Of a DNA stretch of 5,889 bases, positions 1 to 5,225 are shown one piece after another. The notes under the pieces are model-generated. The model had not been told where the DNA came from and searched no databases. It worked only from the letters and a program-made list of their open reading frames with translations. A program made the translations under genes and the position numbers. This DNA is from an uncultured Saprospiraceae bacterium (lineage in GTDB: Bacteria; Bacteroidota; Bacteroidia; Chitinophagales; Saprospiraceae). Location: assembly GCA_937894165.1 (NCBI GenBank), contig CALCSX010000416.1, forward strand, positions 1 to 5,889. Reading direction: 5' to 3'. Position 1 is the first letter of the stretch. The number at the start of each line of letters is the position of its first letter.

Positions 1-20
1 TATAGGAAATAAATGACTGA

Positions 21-68
21 TTCAAATACGAGAGTAACGCAGTAATTGGACTTTTTTTGCAGAGACTA
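21..68 (+). repeat. 48-bp dispersed direct repeat, copy 1
   Basis: This block matches 2922-2969 at 45 of 48 positions in the same orientation, with differences only at repeat positions 19, 36 and 39. It begins TTCAAATACGAGAGTAAC and ends GCAGAGACTA. The similarity stops abruptly on both sides, so it is a discrete unit. Read on the minus strand, the three differences would each change an amino acid, which argues against conservation as protein and for a non-coding intergenic repeat. Function is unknown. Confidence 0.85.
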
Positions 69-103
69 AATAGACATCCGCATCAGGGGTAGCAATGGTG
101 AAA

Positions 104-142
104 GCTCCGCTTGAAGTGCCCGGCACCGCAACGAAGTGGAGC
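104..142 (+). other. nested stem-loop in the intergenic repeat region
   Basis: The arms GCTCCGCTT (104-112) and AAGTGGAGC (134-142) pair over 9 positions, including one G-T wobble. Inside them lies the palindrome GTGCC-C-GGCAC. The GC-rich structure stands out from AT-rich surroundings and is typical of a mobile or REP-like intergenic repeat. There is no U-tract, so it is not an intrinsic terminator. Confidence 0.4.
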
Positions 143-209
143 CATGGATGACCCGACCCGACCTGTCAAAAGAAATGAATCTTTCAAAGAAACACGCCTG
201 GGACAGGGA

Positions 210-244
210 GGGTGATGCCCTCAAAATCCACAATCACCCCTTTT
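210..244 (+). other. short stem-loop followed by TTTT, weak terminator-like
   Basis: GGGTGAT (210-216) pairs perfectly with ATCACCC (233-239) across a 16-nt loop, and four T's follow at 241-244. This is weak for an intrinsic terminator because the loop is large and the T-run is short, and no gene is visible immediately upstream on the plus strand. It may simply be part of the repeat island that fills 1-240. Confidence 0.2.
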
Positions 245-354
245 AACGAAATATTAATGCGCTTTATCATTTCCATAACCAAATAGGTCGCGGGAATGGT
301 ACATCTTTAAACTATTAAAAGAAATGATATTATTCACTCTTAAATTTTTGGATT

Positions 355-1122
355 ATGAAAGCGTATAACTTAGAAAACAAAGTAGGTAACAAAAAAGGTA
401 AAGTAATAACTTTTGCATTTCATGCGATCATAGTCGGCTTCCTCTTATTTCCATTCTTGATGAAAGAGGAACCAATCGAAGAAGAATTCACAACAATGTT
501 AATAAAATTCGATAGCGGATCTAGTCACGAAGGAGCAAAACCGAAAGTGGCTGAGAAAGTCATAGAGAAAGCGCAAGAGAAAGTAGCAGAAAAAGTAGTA
601 ACTCCGGTCGAAGTTTCAAAAGTAGAAACTAAACCGGTCGTAACAAGTGAAGATCCAAAATCTGTAAGAATTCCTGATGCAGTAAAAGAAGTAAAAGAAG
701 CTCAGGTAGTAGAAGAAGTGAAAGAGGTGGCAGCCCCGGTAGAAAATAAAGCCGAGGTAAGTGCTGAGGCAGGAAATGGAAAGGGTAATGAAGGAAAAGG
801 TGACGCAGAGAAAGGAAAAGGAGCACCGGGTGTAGGTGATGGCGCATTCGAAGGAATAGGAAATCTTGAAAGAAAGATTACTTACCGTCCCAACTTGAAA
901 CAATTAGCGAGCAACGTAGGAGTCGTATCATTTATAGTATGTGTGAACAGAGCCGGTTATGTAACTAATGTGGTTTTTGACCCGGATTATACTACTATTA
1001 AGGATAAAAAAGTCATCAATGAAGCGCTGCAACTGGCTTCAGAGTTTAGATTCGAAAACAAATATGCAGGACCTGCGACTGAATGCGGAAGATTGCAAGT
1101 TAAGATTACACATGCCTTCTAA
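355..1122 (+). CDS. TonB-like energy transducer
   Basis: This 255-residue protein has the three-part TonB architecture. It has a short basic cytoplasmic N-terminus (1-16) and one membrane anchor (about 17-36, VITFAFHAIIVGFLLFPFLM). A long periplasmic spacer follows, with Lys/Glu/Val-rich degenerate repeats at about 60-130 and a Gly/Lys-rich stretch at about 138-166. The C-terminal domain (about 170-255) has the family pattern VVSFIVCVNRAGYVTNV, an alanine-containing helix (NEALQLASEFRF) and a closing beta strand. TonB proteins pass proton-motive energy from ExbB/ExbD in the inner membrane to outer-membrane receptors. No exbB, exbD or receptor gene is in the window, so its partners are unknown. 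Two cysteines (196, 244) sit in the C-terminal domain and could pair, which is inference. The ATG at 355 is the natural start because it immediately precedes the basic segment and anchor. No convincing promoter is seen upstream. A clear terminator follows the stop. Confidence 0.85.
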   Translation: MKAYNLENKVGNKKGKVITFAFHAIIVGFLLFPFLMKEEPIEEEFTTMLIKFDSGSSHEGAKPKVAEKVIEKAQEKVAEKVVTPVEVSKVETKPVVTSEDPKSVRIPDAVKEVKEAQVVEEVKEVAAPVENKAEVSAEAGNGKGNEGKGDAEKGKGAPGVGDGAFEGIGNLERKITYRPNLKQLASNVGVVSFIVCVNRAGYVTNVVFDPDYTTIKDKKVINEALQLASEFRFENKYAGPATECGRLQVKITHAF

Positions 1123-1158
1123 GAGACAAAGCAAACGGCACTAACACACTTTAATATT

Positions 1159-1188
1159 AGCCACATTCCTATTGGGATGTGGCTTTTT
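1159..1188 (+). terminator. intrinsic terminator after the TonB-like gene
   Basis: An 11-bp stem pairs AGCCACATTCC (1159-1169) with GGGATGTGGCT (1174-1184), including one G-T wobble, around the loop TATT. The final stem T and four more make a TTTTT run (1184-1188). It lies 37 bp after the TonB-like stop. On the opposite strand the stem is followed by AATATTAAAG rather than a U-run, so it should act mainly for the plus-strand gene and only weakly for the convergent serC. Confidence 0.85.
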
Positions 1189-1200
1189 ATATTTCCTTGA

Positions 1201-2271
1201 TTAACCTTTAGTAATAGCAAATTCCTTCATTATTTCAACTAATTCGGCTACACTATCATAGGACATTGCATTGTATATTGATGCCCTGTAACCCCCGACA
1301 GATCTATGGCCTATAATTCCGCTAACCCCTCCGGCAACGGCCAGATTCATAAACTCCTCATGAAGACTATCATCTTCCAGCAAGAAACAGACGTTCATTC
1401 TAGATCGGTCTTCGACGCGGGCGGTTCCTTTGAAAAGGGGATTATTGTCGATTTCATCATAGAGAAGCATCGCTTTTTTCTCATTGGCTTCCTGAACAGC
1501 TGTAATGCCTCCTTGTTCCTTTATCCACCTCATCACAAGCATGGAGACGTATATTGGAAATACCGGCGGCGTATTGAACATGGACTCATTCTTGATATGA
1601 ACAGCGTAATCCAGCATAGAAGGAAGTTTTCTCCCCGATTTACCGATCAAATCCTCATTGACGATGACAAGTGTCGTTCCTGCAGGACCCATATTCTTCT
1701 GAGCTCCGGCATAGATAAGACCGAATTTACTCGCATCGAAAGACCTGGAAAAAATATCTGAAGACATATCCCCCACCATAGGAACATCCACTAGCGGAAA
1801 TTGCTGATATTGGGTACCGAAAATGGTGTTATTACTCGTTATATGCAGGTATTGCGCATCGGAAGGCACATTAAATTCTTTCGGAATATAGTTGTAATTA
1901 CTATCTTTTGAACTGGCCACCACATCTATGTCACCGAAGAGTTTCGCCTCTTTGATCGCCTTATTAGCCCAAGTTCCTGTGTCGATATAGGCAGCTTTTC
2001 CGCCCTCTTTTAATAAGTTCATCGGAACCATACAGAATTGCATGGATGCACCGCCGGAGAGGAACATCACCTTATAGTTGGAAGGCAGATTCAGAAGTTC
2101 AGAAACGAGGGACATCGCCTCTTCCATGACGGCAACAAATTGATCTGACCTATGCGAAATCTCGAGGAGGGACATACCCATTTCACCGAAATTGAGGATG
2201 GCTTTAGACGCTTCCGTGAAAACTTCTTGAGGCAATATAGAAGGACCAGCGCTGAAATTATGAATTTTCAT
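1201..2271 (-). CDS. serC: phosphoserine aminotransferase (SerC)
   Basis: This 356-residue, full-length class V PLP-dependent aminotransferase converts 3-phosphohydroxypyruvate and glutamate to phosphoserine and 2-oxoglutarate in cytosolic serine synthesis. In many bacteria SerC also acts in PLP synthesis. Visible family landmarks are the N-terminal NFSAGPSILP, HRS at 40-42, the phosphate-binding LSGGAS around 71-76 and Trp101 in the GTWANKA segment, which stacks on PLP. Further on are Asp168 in VGDMSSD, the Schiff-base Lys192 in YAGAQKNMGPAG, and HR at 322-323 with Arg329 in GHRSVGGYRASIYNA, which bind the substrate phosphate and carboxylate. The ATG at 2271 gives the canonical MKIHNFSAGP start. 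The gene converges on the TonB-like gene, with 78 bp between stops. serA, often next to serC in Bacteroidota, is absent here. Confidence 0.98.
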   Translation of the reverse strand: MKIHNFSAGPSILPQEVFTEASKAILNFGEMGMSLLEISHRSDQFVAVMEEAMSLVSELLNLPSNYKVMFLSGGASMQFCMVPMNLLKEGGKAAYIDTGTWANKAIKEAKLFGDIDVVASSKDSNYNYIPKEFNVPSDAQYLHITSNNTIFGTQYQQFPLVDVPMVGDMSSDIFSRSFDASKFGLIYAGAQKNMGPAGTTLVIVNEDLIGKSGRKLPSMLDYAVHIKNESMFNTPPVFPIYVSMLVMRWIKEQGGITAVQEANEKKAMLLYDEIDNNPLFKGTARVEDRSRMNVCFLLEDDSLHEEFMNLAVAGGVSGIIGHRSVGGYRASIYNAMSYDSVAELVEIMKEFAITKG

Positions 2272-2295
2272 AATGTGTGTGTTTAATTACGGTCA

Positions 2296-2321
2296 CAAAT
2301 TAAGGAAAATTGAGCTTCAAA
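2296..2321 (-). promoter_or_regulatory. putative serC promoter (Bacteroidota-type)
   Basis: On the minus strand TTAATTTG (2303-2296) matches the Bacteroidota -7 consensus TAnnTTTG at all but one specified base, 24 bp before the serC ATG. A TTTG at 2321-2318 could serve as the -33 element, but the spacing is only 14 nt against the usual 19 or so, which makes the call weak. No purine-rich ribosome-binding site precedes the ATG. Confidence 0.35.
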
Positions 2322-2359
2322 AACGGATTTTGTGAAAGTATTTCGGTAAATTTTAGGTG

Positions 2360-2580
2360 AGGGCATGCCCCTGACCATTCCCATAAGTCGTAATTCTTCG
2401 ATGCGATGATGTCGGTCATGGCAGGGTCGCAGTCCTGCGGGGTGCCGTACTTCGCTGTCGCTGCGTACCCGGCTTGGCAGCCGGCCCTCCGGGTTGCTCA
2501 TGCGGGTACAGAAATTCGAGAAACAGGTGCGTTGACAATTCTCGAATTTATCGATAAGTCTCCCGCAAGGGCATTGCCCT
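2360..2580. repeat. dyad-rich, GC-rich intergenic island with inverted ends (MITE/REP-like)
   Basis: The left end AGGGCATGCCCCTG (2360-2373) and the right end CAAGGGCATTGCCCT (2566-2580) are imperfect inverted copies of each other, and each also contains its own palindrome. Between them lie further dyads: GCAGG/CCTGC (2421-2425/2434-2438), GTACCCG/CGGGTAC (2465-2471/2503-2509), CCGGC/GCCGG around 2469-2483, and an 11-bp perfect pair at 2512-2549. The base composition differs from both flanking genes. Two overlapping open frames here have no recognisable domain and are best explained by the GC-rich composition. No target-site duplication is evident. A small non-autonomous element or repeat family is likely, but this is inference. 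Confidence 0.4.
2512..2549. other. 11-bp perfect inverted repeat, AAATTCGAGAA half-sites
   Basis: AAATTCGAGAA (2512-2522) is mirrored exactly by TTCTCGAATTT (2539-2549) with 16 nt between. The same 11-bp word occurs twice more in the window, inside the sigma-factor gene at 4981-4991 and 5077-5087. It could be a hairpin of the surrounding repeat island or a two-site protein-binding element. The sequence alone does not decide. Confidence 0.5.
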
Positions 2581-2665
2581 ATGTTTTGAATAAAATAAGT
2601 CAAGAAGACCTTATTAGAAGATTAGTTATGAGGGGCACTAGTTACAAACTTGCGCCAGCATTCGT

Positions 2666-2769
2666 TTCGTTTCACTACACATGATTTTTTAACAGCAAGA
2701 CCCAAAGAATGAAAAGTGTTTACAAAGCTAGACATTGATTCGTTTCACTCATCAAGGTTTTTAACGCAA
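2666..2769 (+). repeat. imperfect direct repeat pair
   Basis: TTCGTTTCACT at 2666-2676 recurs at 2739-2749. In both copies, after 8 unmatched bases, it is followed by a T-run, AAC and GCAA (2685-2698 and 2758-2769). The two copies of about 30 bp lie 73 bp apart and suggest a local duplication or two members of one intergenic repeat family. The second copy runs into the CGCAAAG cluster. Confidence 0.4.
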
Positions 2770-2802
2770 AGCACGCGAAGGGAGGGCGCAAAGGTCGCTA
2801 AG
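2765..2802 (+). repeat. CGCAAAG-type intergenic repeat cluster
   Basis: Four near-identical heptamers lie close together: CGCAAAG (2765-2771), CGCGAAG (2774-2780), CGCAAAG (2787-2793) and CGCTAAG (2796-2802), with period 9, 13 and 9. From memory, clusters of this word are a common intergenic repeat in Bacteroidota and some other bacteria. The following GAGGACTTAAGGGCATTAAGG stretch (from 2895) resembles another such intergenic motif. Function is unknown. Confidence 0.6.
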
Positions 2803-2921
2803 AGTTTAATATTTACTGCGTAAATTAAGAAATGTAATTTATAATGCAATGAGATTTTTTACCTCGAAATTTACAAAATAATTTTGGAACCATTGAGGAC
2901 TTAAGGGCATTAAGGTTTTCA

Positions 2922-2969
2922 TTCAAATACGAGAGTAACACAGTAATTGGACTTTTCTTACAGAGACTA
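2922..2969 (+). repeat. 48-bp dispersed direct repeat, copy 2
   Basis: This block matches 21-68 at 45 of 48 positions in the same orientation. It ends one base before the stop codon of the minus-strand solenoid gene, so it forms the first part of that gene's 3' untranslated region. No intrinsic terminator with a clear U-run is visible downstream of that stop, so the repeat may shape the transcript end, which is inference. Confidence 0.85.
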
Positions 2970-2970
2970 G

Positions 2971-4626
2971 CTATTCAAAAACTTGATTGCCTGATTTCGT
3001 CGTTGCATTAATTCGAATCGGACCGGTTCCCTGTGTCAAAGATTTTTTGCTCTCGATTCCTAAGGATTTGATCTTAATATTTCCTGAGGATGTATTTAGG
3101 TTGTAGCTAAGGTCAGCGGCTTGATTATTAAGGTTCATTTTAATGTTGCCGTAGGTCAAGGTAATATTCATTAGTTCTGTAAGGGTGACTTTGACGCCAT
3201 CCACATTACCATTGCTAGCAGTGATATCTACATTTCCCAGAGTGGATTCCAGGAGGACATTGCCGTAGGTGGTGTTGATTTTGATATTGCCCTGAACCGT
3301 GTTAAGCTTGAAGCTGCTGGAACTTCCGGAAGACATTACATCTCCTAAAATATTGGTAAAAAGGAGTTTCCCATAGGTGTTTGCAGTTTTCAAGTCTCCC
3401 TTAAGCTGGTCTACAGTAATATTCCCGGAACTAGCTTTCGTGTCCACATCACCGATGACTTTTTCGATATGAATATTGCCATAGGTTGTCACCAAGTTTA
3501 AGTTTCCTTTTATAGTGTGGGCGGAAATGTTGGAAGAGCTGCCTTTGATATCTGCATCACCTACGATATTGGCAACATCGATTTTGCCATAGGTATTTTT
3601 TATTACCATGTCCCCTTTTATGTTTACCATGTCAATATTCCCTGAGGCAGATGAGATATTGAGGGTGCCGATTATGTTTTGGTAGTTTTGATGGCCGTAC
3701 GTGGAAGATATTTCGAATTTTGAATCAGCATTGTTGATAGATACGTTTCCCGAAGAGACATTCATTGAGCAGAAATCGTTGCGAATACCATCCACTACAA
3801 TATTTCCATAAGTTAAATTGGATTTAATATTTACTTGTTCCGGTATTTCGAAGAGGATATCCACGACAATTTTGGGGGAGTTAATTGAGAAATTTATTTT
3901 TTTGTCGGATGGTTTGTAAGTCACTATTAAGGTATTTCCTATCTTTTCGAAGCTGAAGGAGGGTCTTGTTTGTTGTTTATCGCTATCGGAATTGATAATA
4001 TCGCCTTTGAATCTCACTTTATCGTTTTGGTGGCTCATAAACCGCACATTCTGGCAAGAAGTACAATTCAATTCTACAGTTTGCACTCCTGAAAAAAGTG
4101 TATCGACCTTTATTTGAGCTGCGGGAGAATTAGGATGAGAGGAAAGAAATTCCATTGGCTTGATCTGTAGCGGAGTTTTGGAGTCGGGATTGAGCGTAGC
4201 AATTGCCGGAGTCATGAGGTTTGGTACTTCAACTGATTTTCTTGTTTGGATATCCGGGGCAGGTGTTGTGCTCGGTTCAATATTAATTTCAGGACTTATT
4301 TCTGAAGTTGGAGGGGTGGCTATTTCAGAAGTGATGTTCCCTGAATCCGGGATTGGATTTGAAATAGGAATATTGATTTCAGGGGTATTTGGGATTTCGA
4401 CGGATTTTCCGGGAATAAAAATTACGATGGTGGCGATAACAGCGGAGATGATGATAGACATAATAACTAAGTTTTTGGATGTAAAAAAAGCATTCGTTAT
4501 CAAATCTGGACTTGAAGATGGAGGCACAGGGGGGCTATTCAGCCAGGCAGCGACTTGATCCGGAGAAGTTTCTGGGTTTTCCCGGCGAATACCTTCGAAT
4601 AGTTTGTTTAGCTTGTCCTCTTTCAT
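2971..4626 (-). CDS. single-pass membrane protein with DUF4097-like beta-solenoid; probable anti-sigma factor/sensor
   Basis: This 551-residue protein starts with a charged cytoplasmic head of about 50 residues (including LFEGIRRENPETSPDQVAAW), the size and place expected of a sigma-binding segment. One membrane helix follows (about 52-72, LVIMSIIISAVIATIVIF). Next are a Pro/Ser/Thr/Ile-rich extracytoplasmic linker (about 73-165), a region with a CTSC pair (188-191) and a predicted beta stretch. From about 270 to 517 lies a strikingly regular solenoid alternating TYG and SSG turns, like the DUF4097 / putative adhesin toast-rack family. There is no cleavable signal peptide. The start codon overlaps the sigma-factor stop in ATGA, so translation is probably coupled. 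Gene order and topology suggest that it holds the sigma factor at the membrane and senses an envelope signal, which is inference. It could instead be a structural surface protein controlled by that sigma factor. No known anti-sigma fold (zinc-binding ASD, FecR) is recognisable. Confidence 0.85.
   Translation of the reverse strand: MKEDKLNKLFEGIRRENPETSPDQVAAWLNSPPVPPSSSPDLITNAFFTSKNLVIMSIIISAVIATIVIFIPGKSVEIPNTPEINIPISNPIPDSGNITSEIATPPTSEISPEINIEPSTTPAPDIQTRKSVEVPNLMTPAIATLNPDSKTPLQIKPMEFLSSHPNSPAAQIKVDTLFSGVQTVELNCTSCQNVRFMSHQNDKVRFKGDIINSDSDKQQTRPSFSFEKIGNTLIVTYKPSDKKINFSINSPKIVVDILFEIPEQVNIKSNLTYGNIVVDGIRNDFCSMNVSSGNVSINNADSKFEISSTYGHQNYQNIIGTLNISSASGNIDMVNIKGDMVIKNTYGKIDVANIVGDADIKGSSSNISAHTIKGNLNLVTTYGNIHIEKVIGDVDTKASSGNITVDQLKGDLKTANTYGKLLFTNILGDVMSSGSSSSFKLNTVQGNIKINTTYGNVLLESTLGNVDITASNGNVDGVKVTLTELMNITLTYGNIKMNLNNQAADLSYNLNTSSGNIKIKSLGIESKKSLTQGTGPIRINATTKSGNQVFE
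3079..3813 (-). repeat. 108-bp (36-residue) tandem repeat encoding the solenoid
   Basis: Within the solenoid gene, TYG-turn glycines fall at residues 274, 311, 347, 383, 419, 455 and 493. The SSG-turn equivalents fall at 293, 329, 365, 401, 437, 473 and 515. The period is 36 residues with only small deviations (37 at the first step, 38 at the last TYG step, 42 at the last SSG step), and the two turn types are 18-19 residues apart. In DNA the TYG codons appear on the plus strand as GCCRTAGGT-like words about 108 bp apart (for example from 3148, 3262 and 3370). The DNA between these words has diverged, so the array is old or under selection for protein shape. Confidence 0.9.
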
Positions 4627-5141
4627 TGTTCAGTCTTAATGTTTGTTGCGGCAGATTCGATATTTTCTAAAATTTGAAGCAATTTTGCTCTCCCGCGAGC
4701 CAGTCTTTGTTTAATGGCAGATTCGCCGCCGGATTGCAATGCTGCAATTTCCTTGATAGAGAATCCTGCGATTTCGAACAGAATGATGGCATCTTTCTGC
4801 TCATCCGGCAGTCGCGAGAGAGCAAAATAGAGCATTTGCTTTTCGTCTTCGGGTTCTGCCAAGGATGGAGCCGAAAACTCTTCCAATGCCGGAGTCCATT
4901 CTTTGGTTTTCTGCTTTCTGTTGTGGTTGGCCAGGATTTTGATGGCAATGCCGCAGAGAAAGGAGAGGAGGGTTTTAGAATTCTCGAATTTCGAGAATTT
5001 ACTGTAGGCGGTGGTGATGGTTTCCTGCATTAAATCCTGAAAATCATAATGGCCATAAGTACGCGCCTTGCAAAACTTCTCGAATTTCGCATGAATAGGG
5101 CTGTACAACAACATGAAGCTTTCGCTTTTTTGTTTTTCCAT
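4623..5141 (-). CDS. ECF-type RNA polymerase sigma factor
   Basis: This 172-residue sigma-70 family protein has only regions 2 and 4, as in extracytoplasmic-function sigma factors. Region 2 spans about 8-79, with the core-binding signature DFQDLMQETITTAY (33-46) and the basic helix FLCGIAIKILANHNRKQK. Region 4 spans about 102-157, with ALSRLPDEQKDAIILFEIAGF and a helix-turn-helix from SIKEIAAL to IKQRLARGRAKL that would read the -35 element. The ATG at 5141 is preferred. The frame can be extended to a TTG at 5183, but that would lie in the putative promoter and adds 14 residues (DFKNTYPFRDSFR after the start) ahead of the usual family start. The stop overlaps the start of the membrane protein by 4 nt (ATGA), indicating an operon. 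Region 3 is absent. The specific ECF group is not assignable by eye. Confidence 0.92.
   Translation of the reverse strand: MEKQKSESFMLLYSPIHAKFEKFCKARTYGHYDFQDLMQETITTAYSKFSKFENSKTLLSFLCGIAIKILANHNRKQKTKEWTPALEEFSAPSLAEPEDEKQMLYFALSRLPDEQKDAIILFEIAGFSIKEIAALQSGGESAIKQRLARGRAKLLQILENIESAATNIKTEQ
4979..4999. other. 21-bp perfect palindrome inside the sigma-factor gene
   Basis: AATTCTCGAA (4979-4988), a central T, and TTCGAGAATT (4990-4999) form a perfect palindrome. It lies in codons for KFSKFEN, so repeated Lys-Phe codons partly explain it. It contains the 11-bp word TTCTCGAATTT that also forms the intergenic dyad at 2512-2549 and recurs at 5077-5087 in the same gene. A binding-site role is only a possibility. 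Confidence 0.4.
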
Positions 5142-5160
5142 TCTAAAACTGTCTCTAAAA

Positions 5161-5192
5161 GGGTAAGTGTTTTTAAAATCCAAAAAGTTACA
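5161..5192 (-). promoter_or_regulatory. putative ECF-type promoter of the sigma/solenoid operon
   Basis: On the minus strand TGTAAC (5192-5187) followed by a T-run resembles the AAC-containing -35 elements read by ECF sigma factors. CACTTACCC (5169-5161), 17 nt further on, would be the -10 region. Transcription would then begin near 5155, about 14 nt before the preferred ATG at 5141. An ECF promoter here would fit autoregulation of the operon. The assignment rests on resemblance alone. Confidence 0.35.
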
Positions 5193-5225
5193 TCCGGGAT
5201 AAAAATAGTGGTTTTTTTTGGTGAT

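Larger units (their letters stand above)
22..306 (-). other. possible decayed coding relic (minus strand, two in-frame stops)
   Basis: One minus-strand frame runs from just after a stop at 307-309 to a stop at 22-24 and is interrupted only by TGA at 184-186 and TGA at 166-168. Both pieces read like protein. The first starts at an ATG at 276 and ends with GVIVDFEGITLPVPGVFL. The second, 47 codons without an ATG, contains AFTIATPDADVYLVSAKK and runs into the 48-bp repeat. That both pieces share one frame is suggestive of a broken gene. However, the stretch contains stem-loops, so a structured intergenic repeat that happens to be open in one frame is equally likely. I recognise no family. Confidence 0.25.

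Noticed and set aside
339..357. TAAATTTTTG before the TonB-like start as a -7 promoter element
   Set aside because: It has two extra bases relative to TAnnTTTG, would place transcription at or after the ATG, and has no TTTG at the right distance upstream.
616..903. minus-strand frames opposite the TonB-like spacer
   Set aside because: They are Phe/Tyr/Ser/Leu-rich mirror images of the Lys/Glu codons of the TonB spacer.
2283..2603. 106-codon minus-strand open frame between serC and the repeats
   Set aside because: It covers the dyad-rich island, overlaps an opposite-strand frame, is Arg/Pro/Cys/His-rich as expected from GC-rich repeat DNA, and shows no domain. Its end runs over the putative serC promoter.
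2406..2684. 92-codon plus-strand open frame
   Set aside because: It lies in the same repeat island, has no recognisable motif, and passes through inverted repeats. It is most likely open by composition.
21..2969. CRISPR array from the 48-bp repeats
   Set aside because: There are only two copies nearly 3 kb apart with genes between, so no spacer array exists.
4160..4558. 132-codon plus-strand frame opposite the membrane-protein linker and anchor
   Set aside because: It is antisense to a well-supported gene. Its Gly/Ile/Val composition mirrors the Pro/Asn/Asp-rich linker.
5142..5183. longer sigma factor starting at TTG 5183
   Set aside because: The initiation codon would be TTG, lies in the putative promoter, and adds residues not expected in the family. 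The ATG at 5141 fits better, though the longer form is not excluded.
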